Assembly (NCBI GenBank): GCA_033439765.1
Contig: JAULSN010000004.1
Span: 2,490,001 to 2,554,000, forward strand
DNA: 64,000 bases
Reading direction: 5' to 3'
Source of the DNA: Lasiosphaeria ovina
Taxonomy: Eukaryota; Ascomycota; Sordariomycetes; Sordariales; Lasiosphaeriaceae
Under the pieces are notes generated by a model. The model searched no databases, was not told the origin of the DNA, and worked only from the letters and a program-made list of their open reading frames with translations. Shown in pieces: positions 11,556-22,604 of the stretch; position 1 is the first letter of the stretch; every line of letters starts with the position of its first letter. A program made the position numbers and the translations under genes.

Positions 11556-14014
11556 ATGACCATTTTCAACGTCGGAAACGCCACCTACCTCGCCCTTCCA
11601 GCAAGCGAAGTATGCAGAATCCCGAGCCTCCCCCTCTCTCGTTTTGCCCTTCTTCTTTCGCTGGTCTCCTGTCTTTTGACATGTTAACTCTCTCCTTAAT
11701 GTTACGTTCTCGGTGCGGTCGTGGCTGATGAAGATTGCCGCAACAGCCCATCTCGATAACGCTTCCGAGTGCTGCCAACTCGTCGCTGGTGACCGTTGTC
11801 TTTTGGCCGAGAGCGGGAGAGTCTGATGCGTGGCTCCGAGACCAAACCCGCGCTTGGACGGACGTCGACGACGTGTTTTCCTCCGAGTTTCTAGATGGAC
11901 TCGTCGTCGTTGTGCCGGACGATCTGAACGAGGTGGACATTACCGCCTCCATCGGCATCCTTTCAGAGGACTCTCGGCCGCGGTGGTGGGCAACGGTCCC
12001 TGCTGGCTCTCATGGACAGCTATTGCCAGGTCCGTACCTGTTGTCCAAGGGAAGGCTTCACAGAGCCTACAAGGTTTACGATGATGTGAACGGTGCTTTC
12101 GTGGTCGCGACCAACCTCGGGTCGCTTCAGAGTACGTTATGATTTCCGTCTTCTCTCCTGCATCCTCGTACGTCTCTGCTGATATGTGAAACAGACTCCC
12201 CTTCAGCAATCTCCGCATTAGTGGTGATTTCTATTCCTCGATTGGGGTCGCTGTGCCATCTCGCATCCCCGCCCCTGACAGGACTCAAAAGCCACTGGTA
12301 GGCGTCCGGTTTGCCATCAAGGACGTGTTTGAAGTCGAAGGTCTACGCGTCACGGCCGGGAATAGGGCGTTCTACAGCCTCTCAGCGCCGGCGACGTCGA
12401 CCTGCTCCATCATCCAACGTCTAATCGATGCCGGAGCCGAGCTAGTCGGCACCCTTAAGCTCGGGTCGTTGATTGCCAGAGAGGAACCCACCGAGTCGGT
12501 CGACTTCCATGCTCCGTTCAACCCTCGGGCGGACGGCTACCAGTCTGCCTGGAGTAGCAGCGGCGGCAGCGGAGCGGCCGTTGCTGCTTACAATTGGGTT
12601 GATTTCACCCTCGGCACGGACAGTACGTTGTCGGTGCTTCCCCAACCATGTCAAGATCGGTCGCTGATTCATGAACGCCCAGCAACCGGTAGCAGCCGGC
12701 GCCCGGCTATGGCAAATGGTGTATTCCAGATCCGCTTAACACACGATAGGCTTCCCCTCACCAATGTAGTGCCTTCTTTCCCGTAGGGCCACCCTCGCCG
12801 ATAAACACCAATACCGCGCGCTCGCTAATACGGACAGGCGCTTCGATTCAGCTGCGATGTACACCAGGGACATCGCATCGATGGAGAAGTGGGTCGGTGC
12901 TTGGCTAGATGAGGAGCCAGCTTCCTACGAAAACGTGTGTATGAGCGCTGGTGTTGACCTTCCTTCAGGCTGACCTTATGAGAATGCAGAGCTCGATTTC
13001 CGTCGTCTACCTGACCGACTTTCTGCCGGTTTCGAATAGCGATCAGATGGTGCTCATCGATGATTTCATTGGTGACCTGGAGAAGGTATATAACGTCAAA
13101 CGAGAGAAGGTGTCTATCGCAGAGACCTGGAAGACAAGTCCGCCCAAGGAGACGGAAGACCTCTCGGTCCAGGATTATCTCAAAGATGTGAGCTCCGCTC
13201 CGATGCGCTAGGTTGCCGGTCGTTGCTGACAAGATGTGTCGAGGTCGGCGTAAACTCTTTCGTCTACGATGTCTATCACCTCATGGACAAGTTCCGGCAC
13301 GAGTTTCGAGACAAGTTCAGTTGTGACCCCTACATCAATCCGGTGACAAGATTCAGATGGTTAGCCTCTTCACCCCCTCCCATTCCCCCAACAACATCAG
13401 CTCTCCTGACGATGTGTAAATAGGGACCTCGCCAAGCTTATCTCCGGTGAAGAGCATGCTGAGGCCATGAAGCGCCTCGACATATACAAGGACTGGCTGC
13501 TCGAACATATCCTGCAGCCGAGCAAGCGGAATGTCTTACTAGTACTGCCTATCACGAGCCAAGAAGCGGACTACAGGGAGGATCCCCCACCGCAAGTCAT
13601 CCCAGTCAACCTTGACACACTCGAATCTTCGTCTCTGACTACGGCCTAGGTCGCCGACTGCCCCTGGCGCGTTCGATGGAATCTGGCTCGCACCAACACT
13701 TGGCGCCCCAGAAATCTCGCTGCCAAGTCCGTTCCCCTGGTCCCAACATTGTCGGACTTCTCTAACAGGCACAGTTGGTGAATTGAAATATCACTCACGC
13801 ATCAGCGGAAATGACGAGTACCTACCCGTCGTTGTGTCGGTGCTCGGCAAGCCTGGTAACAGAACTTCATTCAATACACCCTCACCCCGCACAGCTCGCT
13901 GATCAAAGCGACATGTTAGGTTCTGACATGGCACTGATTAATGCTATGAAGACTGTCTTGACGAAGGCAAGACGACCCCTTCAGGTCAAGACAGGGTCAC
14001 GGATGTTCACATGA
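11556..14014 (+). CDS. Amidase-signature family protein, eleven exons (~595 aa)
   Basis: Amide hydrolase of the amidase-signature superfamily; substrate unknown. Proposed exons are 11556-11609, 11747-12120 (or 12131), 12195-12622, 12683-12782, 12838-12934, 12990-13187, 13244-13359, 13424-13591, 13650-13726, 13775-13855 and 13920-14014. An N-terminal extension precedes the catalytic part. The catalytic lysine lies in FAIKDV, the bridging serine in WSSSGGSGA and the nucleophilic serine in GTDTTGSSRRPA. The last-named motif appears only after removing the intron at 12623-12682. C-terminal family landmarks LGAPEISLPIGELKYHSR and a VKTGSRMF end are also restored only by splicing. The intron at 13592 is GC-AG. 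One junction is problematic: the strong donor at 12132 and acceptor at 12194 shift the frame, whereas a weaker donor at 12121 keeps it. The start could be 11517. The triad is complete, so the gene is probably functional if that junction is real. Confidence 0.8.
13592..13649 (+). other. GC-AG intron in the amidase gene
   Basis: Intron of 58 nt starting GCAAGT and ending CTAG, with a CTGAC branch-like site 12-16 nt before the end. The preceding exon frame otherwise runs into TAG at 13647. Using GCAAGT joins ...REDPP to SPTAPGAFDGIWLAP in frame. GCAAGT is the known consensus for minor GC donors; no GT donor here gives the right phase. Confidence 0.7.
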
Positions 14015-14286
14015 GGACCCATGGTCTAACGTGCTGCTCGCCGGATACTACTGGATGAGATTCACAGCGCTCACGATGTACTTGGGGTCAAAGCCCCTCA
14101 GATGTCATTTCCTTCATAACAGTCTGTCATAGGAGATACGAGAAAAAAAAAACACAAGCCCGTCTCGTTCCTCCACTAATGCTACCCTTCAAAAGTCTCG
14201 TCATTGCTACTCGTCTCAAATTGACTCGCATGACTGCTGCCGCACTATACTATGCTCTCTGTATCGCACCGGCTGTTGCAGGGCAT

Positions 14287-14484
14287 CTAGTTCCCCTGGA
14301 TGGTGATGATCTGCCCGGGCAGCACTCCATACTGGTAGCCAGTCTCTCCGGCCGGTGGCGGCCAAAAGCCCTCCCACGGCCTCTGTCGTGGGTCTTCCTT
14401 CTTTTCCTGAGGAGTCGTGTCAGGACTTTCGTCGTCGGAGACAGGCTCATCCGAAATGGCAAGGTCCTTGGGGTTGCGGCTCAT
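14287..14484 (-). CDS. Small acidic conserved-looking protein (65 aa)
   Basis: Function not recognised. The frame starts MSRNPKDLAISDEPVSD, continues with an acidic Asp/Glu/Ser region and ends with a Pro/Gly-rich segment, EGFWPPPAGETGYQYGVLPG. It looks like a real protein rather than a chance frame: composition is biased, and just upstream on the same strand lies a good intron (donor GTAAGC near 14572, TGCTAAC branch and TTCAG acceptor near 14509). That intron would sit in the 5' untranslated leader or join an upstream exon without an ATG. The gene converges with the amidase gene, about 270 bases from its stop. Confidence 0.5.
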   Translation of the reverse strand: MSRNPKDLAISDEPVSDDESPDTTPQEKKEDPRQRPWEGFWPPPAGETGYQYGVLPGQIITIQGN

Positions 14485-14788
14485 ACTGGCTGCGGTATTT
14501 CTCGACTGAAGTTAGCAAGGCGTTAGGTGTGCCCGGGTGAAGAGGCCCCAGATATGACTTCGGCTGGCTTACGGAGACTGTGAGATAGTTGGAGAGAATG
14601 TGACAGTTATTTGGTTGAGCTCTATGAGATGGCGTTGAGACTCTGGCCTGTTATTTTAGGTGCGGAAGCAACGTGAGGATGGAGGATTTGTGGGAACGGA
14701 AGGTCAGTGAAGGCCCTTTTAGCGTTTCCCTCCTCGACCCTGGCGAGGACTGCCGCCCAGAAAGCCGCCTCCCCGGCGCCGCCCACGC

Positions 14789-14880
14789 ACCCACCCACCC
14801 ACACACACCCACCCACCCACACACACCCACACACACACTCACACCCACACACACACTCACACCCACACACACACTCACAC
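14789..14880. repeat. CACA/CACACCCA simple-sequence tract
   Basis: About 90 bases of ACCC/ACAC-type low-complexity sequence with a partly regular CACACACACTCACACC unit. Open frames running through it on both strands (Cys/Gly/Val or His/Thr/Pro repeats) are artefacts of the tract. Confidence 0.9.
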
Positions 14881-14884
14881 TATA

Positions 14885-15889
14885 TCATGAAAAGACACGG
14901 CTGAACAGGAATGGAAACGGTGGGTGTCACGCCCCGCAAGCTGGGAAGGCAGATAGATGGGTGTGGGATATGCAACCAAGGCTTATCTCGGTACGTCGAC
15001 CCATGGTACATACGAAGCTCGTAAGCATTACACACCAGATTGACACACAAGTATGCGCCATACATGAGCATTCACTCTACTCTGGCGAGTTAACGATGTA
15101 GCGCTTTGGTCGCAGCCGATCATGGCCCTCTCCCAGCCCTAGCAGCATCTCTAAAAGTTCACGTCAGGGGTAAGTTACCCAGAACACCTCGAGGGGAGAG
15201 CCGCCGAGAAGCACTCTGAATAGGGTTGGTCGGCTTCAGACCCCCCAAATACCACAAGGATAGGTTCCTTGTGGTGATAAGACAGCTAGACGGGAATCAC
15301 ATGCTCGAACGGACCAACAAGGGTTATCAAACCCCCCACAAGCCCGGTGTCGAATCGTCCAACCTTCAGAGTTGCCCGCCATGAGGTATTTTCCAGGGCT
15401 GGCCGTCGCAAGGTTGGCCAGTAACGTCAGAGATATATGATTTCGTTACCCCAAAGTGGGAAGCCGACGGTGATGGTGTCTTCGTGGACTGGCTCATCTG
15501 GAATTTCACCCAAATGAGCCGGCGTACATAGCCAATCGCAGGGCGGTGGCACACACGCTTGAATACGACTGGAAGTAATGGGCTTCCGTTCCACTTGCGA
15601 GGGGACGACGCTGTGCAACAATTCATAATCCAAGTGCCTTCCTTATTCAGGTTCGCGCATGCCGTACACTGCGCCGGGTAAGGCTCGGCATTTCATCATT
15701 ACCTGATGGCATTTGCTGCTCAAACTAAATCTATAAGCATCGGACCTGAGACCATTCACGCCCGGCTGCCTCCCTGTTCCACGTAACGACAGACTTACGG
15801 ACAAAGAGTTTGGTACGTACCTTATAGTTAAGGTAGCTGATGTTCCGTGAAGCCTAGGTAGGTACCACAACGGGACTGAATCCACGGCA
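14885..15889. other. Gene-free interval upstream of AsaB-like gene
   Basis: About 1 kb with no supported coding segment. Near its end are AGGTAGGT-type pentamer runs, which are common in Sordariomycete intergenic DNA. It probably contains the promoter of the gene starting at 15890. Confidence 0.4.
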
Positions 15890-17186
15890 ATGGACCCGAC
15901 AAAGCCGCTCTCCTCCATCCAGTGCAATTTCTATTTCCTGAAGCGTAACGACGAGCTGTACAATGTCCAACGGCCCTATGCGTTCAAGTTCCCGCCCAAT
16001 AATGGATGTCCAATGAGCAACCTCGTTCACCACCGCGTCGACGGCATCACCGTCGAAGACATGCGCGGGCGCAAGAAAGACTTCCAGTTCGAGAAGAATG
16101 GCTTTGCCGTCCTCGATGTCGACACTGGGCTCGAGTACGACGACCACTTTGATCCCGCCAAGGCCCAGGGCTATTTCAGCATGATGGAAGGTGTTCTGAA
16201 AGAGCATCTGGGTGCCAGCCGGGTCGACGTATTCCGCCATGGTGTAAGAGTCCACGTCCACGCAGTCTCGAAAGAATATCGTGATTGCTGGTTTCTCAGC
16301 CCATCTGCCGAGGGAGTACGATGGAAGACCTGACACTAGGCTCTAGATCCGAAAGCGGCATCCGCTGTACCCAGTGTCGGATGGCTCGACCTACGAGTAT
16401 GATCAGCCAACTACGGTTGTGCACATTGGTAAGGAAGCAATGCAGTTTCATCCTTCCATTAATACATGAAAGATATAAGTGTCCTGGTATTATCGACTCA
16501 TTATTGACACTAATTCCCTTCTCCCGGGAGGGATCCAGACGCCACACTCAAGGGTACCAAAGATGAGATTCGTTGGAAGTATGGCGAGGAAGCAGGCGAG
16601 CTTCTGAAGAAACGCTTTCAATGGATTAAGTGAGTTGCAGCCTTCCGATCTTCTCTCAAGAGTCCACATGAGAAATTACTCCGGTTTAACCGAGCCTGTT
16701 GTGCGTTCAAAAAGCTTTTGGAAACCTCTCCGCGGTCCAACGAATGACTGGCCACTCTGTGTCTGCGACTCATCGACCATCGATCGACACATGGACCTTG
16801 AGATATCAGATCTCCTGTATCCAGACCGGGCCACCGAGAACAGCATCATGTACTACAGGGACGGCCTCAAGTTCTACTTCCTAAGCGACCACCAGCCGGA
16901 CGAGGTCATTGTCTTCAAGCAAATGGACTCCTTGGCGTCGGCTTGTCCAGGTAGGTCTCCCCTTTATCTTTTTCTTTTTTTCTTTTTTTCTTTTCTTTAG
17001 TTATGCCGAGCCTCCTTAACTTCCTCCAATGGAGTGGAACATGTATTGTCCAATTAATTATCAACAAGTCCAATCACTGACGCGGTAGACAAAGGCGTTC
17101 CTCATGTCTCCAGCTATAGCCCGCTAGTAGCTGAGGACGAGAAGCCCAGGGAGAGTATCGAAGGGCGGGCATTGGTGTTCTACTGA
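15890..17186 (+). CDS. AsaB/CmcJ-like hydroxylase-desaturase family protein (286 aa)
   Basis: Member of the fungal family that includes AsaB and GA4-desaturase-like proteins, found in or near secondary-metabolite clusters; the reaction of this copy is unknown. Five exons, 15890-16243, 16347-16428, 16539-16629, 16715-16950 and 17089-17186, join in frame and give 287 codons with the stop, close to the usual 280-300 residues. Recognisable family landmarks in order are the N-terminal FYFLKRNDELYNVQRPY, a central YEYDQPTTVVHID that only forms across the intron at 16429, INFWKPLRGPTNDWPL formed across the intron at 16630, and a C-terminal GVPH...ESIEGRALVFY. The start is the first ATG of the frame and aligns with the family start. 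The NLR gene converges on its 3' end, leaving about 280 bases between stops. I see no other biosynthetic genes beside it, so a cluster cannot be claimed. Confidence 0.83.
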
Positions 17187-17466
17187 ATGGTTACCCGCGA
17201 TGTTTGAGTTGCGTACCTACCTTAGGTAGGTATTCAACTTGTCAGTGTGGCTAGATCACGCTTTAAGCTAAGCATGGTTGACTATTGTCAAGGACAAAAA
17301 TTGAAATACTCGCGAAAGTACGATGGAAGTTCCGTTATCTTCGTTGTGAACCATGATTCATCCTCCGTCACAATCTCCCTGACATTCGGACGTCATCCCT
17401 ACCATCCTTTCCAGCATATCCTGCTCGACAATACCTTCGTGCCCAGCTCTACACTCCAGCGGGTGA

Positions 17467-20400
17467 TTATCTGGAAAAGAAAGTCACCAAATTATCAAAA
17501 TCTGCCTCTCTCAGAGCAATATCAGGTTTGTGAGGTACAGAGTGGATGCGTGCCCTCATAGCCTTGGCGCGTTTGAAGGCCGATGTAGCTTCATCGCCGT
17601 TTTCGAGTTGCATTTCCAATCTAGCCCTCAAGAAAGTTGTCCTGGCAAGCTCCGGGAGATATACCGTTTTCCTCAAAGAATACACCTTTAGGGCTTGGTT
17701 GATCAGAGTCCTGAGAGTCACAAGAGTCCGTGGATTAGTCAAGTGCCTCTGGGTTATTGATACTTTTCAATGTATGGGCACGCTCTCGAGAGGAACTGGG
17801 CGCGACTTACCTTGCATGCTCCGTATTGTCATTCCTCATACAATGTTTAGCCACTCGGTGGCACAGATCGGCTGTCTTGTGGTGGTTATTGCCCAGCGTC
17901 TCTTGGTACTGAAATAGAGCTCTTTGGTGCCACTTTTCGCTGTCTTCGAAGCGGCACTGATCGAATGCGATATTCCCTAAGCCATGATAGACTCTGCCCG
18001 TGCTAAATGTCGAAAACAAGTCCGTCGGTTACTTGCATCACAGCCGATGATTGTGGGAAGCCGTTGCTTACCGATACGATTCCTTGTCATCGATTCCAAA
18101 CTTTGCTTCCCTATCTTTCAGGAGTTCACTTAAGATGTGCTCAGCCTTGCCGAGGTCACCCATCACCCAGTATGTAAATCCCATGTTTGTACGAGGATTG
18201 GTGTCCATGCCCGGCCAGTAGTCTTCCAGCCCCTGGTAGACGCTGATGGATGCTTCGAACTGTTCGATGGCCTTGTGATATTCGTGGTTCATCACCCATG
18301 CGATGGCAATCTCGTTATGCGCTATGGCAAGCCGAATATCTCCATTTGATGTCGTTGCAAATGCCTCGAGCCGCAGCTCTAGCAACTTTTGCGTGTGGTA
18401 CAGGCAGCTCTTGGCGTCGTTTGTCTCGTTGGCAGCTGCTGCTAGGCCGTAATGGATGTCCGACAGAATCTGTGTCCAGGCAGGCCCGGAGTTCCTGCCG
18501 CAAATATCCAAGGCTAGAGTCAGGAAGGGCTTGATGTCTTGCGAATTGCCCCGTTCATGTTGGTACCTGAGAGAATGAGTACCGGTCAGCCGCTTTGTTC
18601 CACAGTCAAATAATAAAAGAACGTACCATCCCGACTCGTTCATGAGCTTTGCAAATTGCAAGCAACCCTCAGGATTTTGGTCCTTGTAGTACTCGGAGTA
18701 GAAATTTCTCAGTGCGAGCGCGTGAGGGAAAAGACCGTCGCGGCTCCGGGCGAGGCTCAGGACATGCCGTTGAACCAAGGGGGTGTCTCCCCACGCCGTG
18801 AGCACAATGTTGACGGCAGCCAAGAAAAACTGCAACGTGCTCTCTGGTGTCATCTTTGACTTGAGCGTGCTCTGAAGCACACGATGAATCCTAAACTCCT
18901 TGGTCTCCTCGTTTCGCGAAATCAGTGATCGCTTGATGAGGTTAGCACGGGCAGCCGAGTACGCGAAGCTCCCTCTCGGAAACGACTCGATGTCTTGTAC
19001 ACCCGAAATATCGCCTGTAAATAGGCGCTCCTCGATGCAGTCGGGATCGATCATAGCGCAGATGTTAAGGAGGCATCTTGCTGTTGGCTCTAGCTGCTCG
19101 ACTGCCCAGATAGAGGCAATGTTGCCACGTGCCTCTGGCCGAGGCAGAACAGCATTGTACGAGAGCAACTCGCGTCGGTCTGAGTCATCTTCGTAACGAC
19201 TAAGAAAATCAGAGAAGGAAAGGTATTGATAGCGGATGACAGCAGCCATCTGGGAGATTGCGAGGGGTAACCCTCCTAGTTTGGTTGCGATTTTCAGAGC
19301 AATTTCTTCGTCTCTTTGTAGCCGCGAGAGGTGTTGGAGGAGCTGTGCAGCTTCACCGTCCGTGAAAGGCTGGATATCGATGGCATGGACCGCGATGGAG
19401 GGACTGGTCTTCGAGAGAGGGTCTCGGCTTGTCACGAGTATCGAGCCATTGGCCGATAAGGGCCAGTAATCTTGCAGCAAGTCCGGGCTGTCGGCGTTGT
19501 CGAAGATGATCAGCCACTGTGCTTCGGTCTGTCCAATAATGTCGTGGTCTTTGTCCAGGGCCTTTCTTGGGCTTTCGAGCCAGCCCTTCGCTAGGTCGCG
19601 GTTTATGACTGGGTTGGAGGGCTCGGATGTGTCCAACAGGCCCAACTCAGACGCGATTCTACCAAAATCTGCACGCGTAGTCAGGTTTCTGCGACTGGTT
19701 AAAATTGGGCAAGGACAATATGGCCTCCTCTTACCTTGCTCCAGCTTCTCTGGCTCGTCCGCCCGAATCCAAAACACAGCATCGAACTTTGACTTCCTGG
19801 AGAAGGCGTACTCAATAGCAATCGACGTCTTTCCAATGCCACCGATACCGCAGAGGACCACATGCTTCTGCATGACATTATCCGGTGAGAAGGATGCCGC
19901 CGCCTTGTCTTGGGGAAGTAAAACACTGTCAAGCACCTCCATAATGGACGCACGGCCCCAGAACTCCTTGTTTCTGGTGGGAGATTCCATCATGAAACAA
20001 GGAAGCTGCGCAAAAGGTCGCTTGGTAGCGAAACCCTTGATTATGGGCACCAGTTTCCACCCTGTATCGACCGAGGAACCCGCTGTTGGGTTGTTGCTCC
20101 CAGATGCATCGATGCTGCCGGGCGGGGGCTGTTGTGGAATGACTTCGAAACCGCCCTCAGACAAGGCTAACGCCATATAAAAGTCAGCACGTGCAGCGGG
20201 ATCTCTCATAATGTATGACTGGAGGATTTGCTATCCCATACCAATTCTCGCAGCGTCGTATGAGGAGAAGCTCGTCATGCTAACGGTGGGGGAATTTTGG
20301 ATCGGTGCTATAGGTCCATGGATGGTTTCTTAGTGATCGTCTGGCGCATAGGTGGTAGCGGTCTCAAACTCTACCAAAAGACGCACCTGGATTCATTCTC

Positions 20401-21647
20401 CGGAGGACTGTCTGTCTGTAATCGGCTCCAAGGACGAAGCGGAGCCACTTTTGGACGCGACTGTCAGGCTCTCCATTATCCATCCTTAGTTCGGGGAGCC
20501 TGGCATGGTCACCCGAGATGGGGAAGCATTGTTCCCGAACCAGCCTGCACCTGCAAGTGTCTTCGTTGACGAGCTAGCAGTTCCCCGTCCAAGTCAGGAA
20601 ACTATTTCGAGGCTCGGGAAGGATAACGTACGACGGCACTCTGGTGGGAGCCAAACAGCCCCTTCCCCCCTCCAAATCCGACTTTAAACCTTGTCTTCTC
20701 CGTCTCGTAGAGCGACAGAACCTCAACGTGCAATCCAATATCCTCGAATAGTCTGCAGATGTCAGCCAAGAGCCAGGCTTCATCATTAAGTCGAGAGAAG
20801 CTCTGCTTCGGGATCCGATTTGGGCTCATGCGTATAATTCGAATACACTGCTCTGACAGCAGAGCGGGATCCGAAGATGAGTGTAGTCCTCCAAGGAAAG
20901 CAATCGCCAGCACTGAGTTCAGCAACTTCGCGTATGTTTGCCGCTGTGCGTTGGCCACGCACAATGCCTTGGCGTCAAATGTCAGCGGGTGCTTCTTCAA
21001 CGGAAGCCGCATCAGTCAGCTATCCAGCATCCTTACCTGCTTGACGACAAACGAGCCAAGGCTATGGCTTACGAATAAAACGGGTCGAATTGTCTGTGAC
21101 ACCATGCAGGAAATCATCAGCTTGCGGCCCGGGCGAGCGGGTATGGACCAAACCATGAATGAGGTACGTACCTCTGCCTGCTGTAGGCGGCTCAGAGCCG
21201 CCAACAGGTCGCGACAAGCATCTGGCAGTGATTGAAAAGAGAACTTGTCGTCGAGAACGACGTTATAATCGTAGTGAAAGTGGTTCAGGCGACATCCCGT
21301 CTCTTCGTACAGGCCCAACCACGGGCTCGATACGATAGCCCAATTCGGCGGGGGACTAGTGCCAAGGCCACCCACCAGTATGAAGCTAGAGGAGCGAACA
21401 TCTGAATAAGCTTGGCTGCCTTGAAAACTCGGGAAACTGATCTCTTCGAGACATACTCGACGTCGGCGTCCTCGGGCGCCTGACCGTGTAGCCTGAGGGG
21501 ATGAAGCGTCCCTGTCATCGCCAGGAAGGAGGCAAAACAGTTCTCGATAGAGTGCTATTTCGTGCTGGCATCTTCCATCGAACGATTCATAGCCCTGGTG
21601 CTGCTTTTTGATATCTTGGACTGAAGACTTGGTGTGGCGCTCGCTGC
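17467..21647 (-). CDS. Fungal NLR: alpha/beta-hydrolase (SesB-like)-NB-ARC-TPR protein
   Basis: Predicted STAND-class intracellular sensor of the kind linked to heterokaryon incompatibility and fungal innate immunity. Well-supported exons in transcript order are ~21390-21172, 21093-21037, 20967-20632, 20573-20387, 20307-20242, 20166-19735, 19668-18627, 18566-18072, 18002-17811 and 17710-17467; all phases agree. The hydrolase part shows FILVGGLGTSPPP and the serine-nucleophile elbow VSHSLGSFVVKQ, formed just before an intron and continuing as ALCVANAQRQ. The NB-ARC part has Walker A GIGGIGKTS (near 19840), Walker B WLIIFDNAD and GLPLAI. The C-terminal ~500 residues contain TPR-like helices, including RVYHGLGNIAFDQ. 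The hydrolase and NB-ARC halves fuse only through the intron at 20386-20308; otherwise the hydrolase frame stops at about 20364. The 5' end is uncertain: the frame is open to about 21702 without an ATG, and another frame with a plausible ATG (21518) overlaps it. Confidence 0.82.
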
Positions 21648-21702
21648 CTGAAGCGCGGAAAGGTGAGGTATTTTTTGATGAGGGGATACTGGACTGTTGA
21701 AC

Positions 21703-22604
21703 TCACGGGCACAACAGACTCGGCAGGATGCTCCTGCGTAATATCAGGCGGCGGGCCTCCTTGTTGCGGAAGTGCATTGCACTCCTGTGCCGGCAGCTCC
21801 CGCACCCCACCTCAACCCCAGCGCACCAGATCGGCTCTGGCCGAGTTCCCGGTCAAGTAGTGTCCTTCGCGCAGGGGCTGGTGGCCCGTGCCGCCCCAGG
21901 TGTTCGGTCCCAATTCATCGAATAGCAGGGCTGAAGAGCGTAGGAGACCCGCCAAACTCTCAGGATGAGGTGTGCTGAGCATTTCAGTTCTCCAAAGCAC
22001 CGAAGATGCGTCGCCTGCCTGCTTCCAACTTTCGCCCAATCATATGTGAAGGGTAGCACTGGGTCGGTTTTGCCCATCACTACCTTCTCGATTCCTATTG
22101 GCTATCCTGGGGGCTGTTGCTCCGCTCCCTACGTTTTCTGCAACGGCCATCGCAAACAGAGTCGGTAGAGACCGAAATCATTGTTACCCCTTCGGACCGC
22201 GACGATTAAAACTCTAGGCTCAATTTGTGGATGCTTATAGCTAGATACAGTACCTATCAAAATGCACATTCACAATTCATGGCGTAAATGCACTTCTGAG
22301 CATGCTGCTATTCGCCCACCTCGTTCGGTGAACAACTCTGTCATAGCGGGGAAACCATGGCCTACAATGCCTTCCCCGCTCTCACGTCTAAGGCTTCCTC
22401 TATACCTAGCACCTAAATGAGGCCGTAGTCTCAGACGACGCTTGAATTTCGCTCGGAGCGAGAACATAGCGGTGCGCCGGCTAGCTATCAATTTGGCTTA
22501 TCGCGAGGTCTCTTTCAGCGGGGCATAGGGTGGGAGGCAGCCTGTTCGAAAACGGAAGTCACCGTTTTATTCAGCTGAACGGAGCCACCGTAGGCGAGCT
22601 TGCG
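21703..22604. other. Interval upstream of the NLR gene
   Basis: May include the NLR first exon: on the minus strand there is a good donor (CCC then GTGAGT) near 21711 at the end of a frame reading PPPDITQEHPAESVVP, but its phase does not match the downstream frame. Otherwise I see no gene. The GC-poor part at 22.2-22.5 kb holds only short chance frames. Confidence 0.35.

Noticed and set aside
14622..14878. Cys/Gly/Val-rich frames over the CACA tract
   Set aside because: Generated by the simple-sequence repeat.
14789..14880. A CRISPR-like array
   Set aside because: Simple-sequence tract in a eukaryotic genome; no spacer structure.
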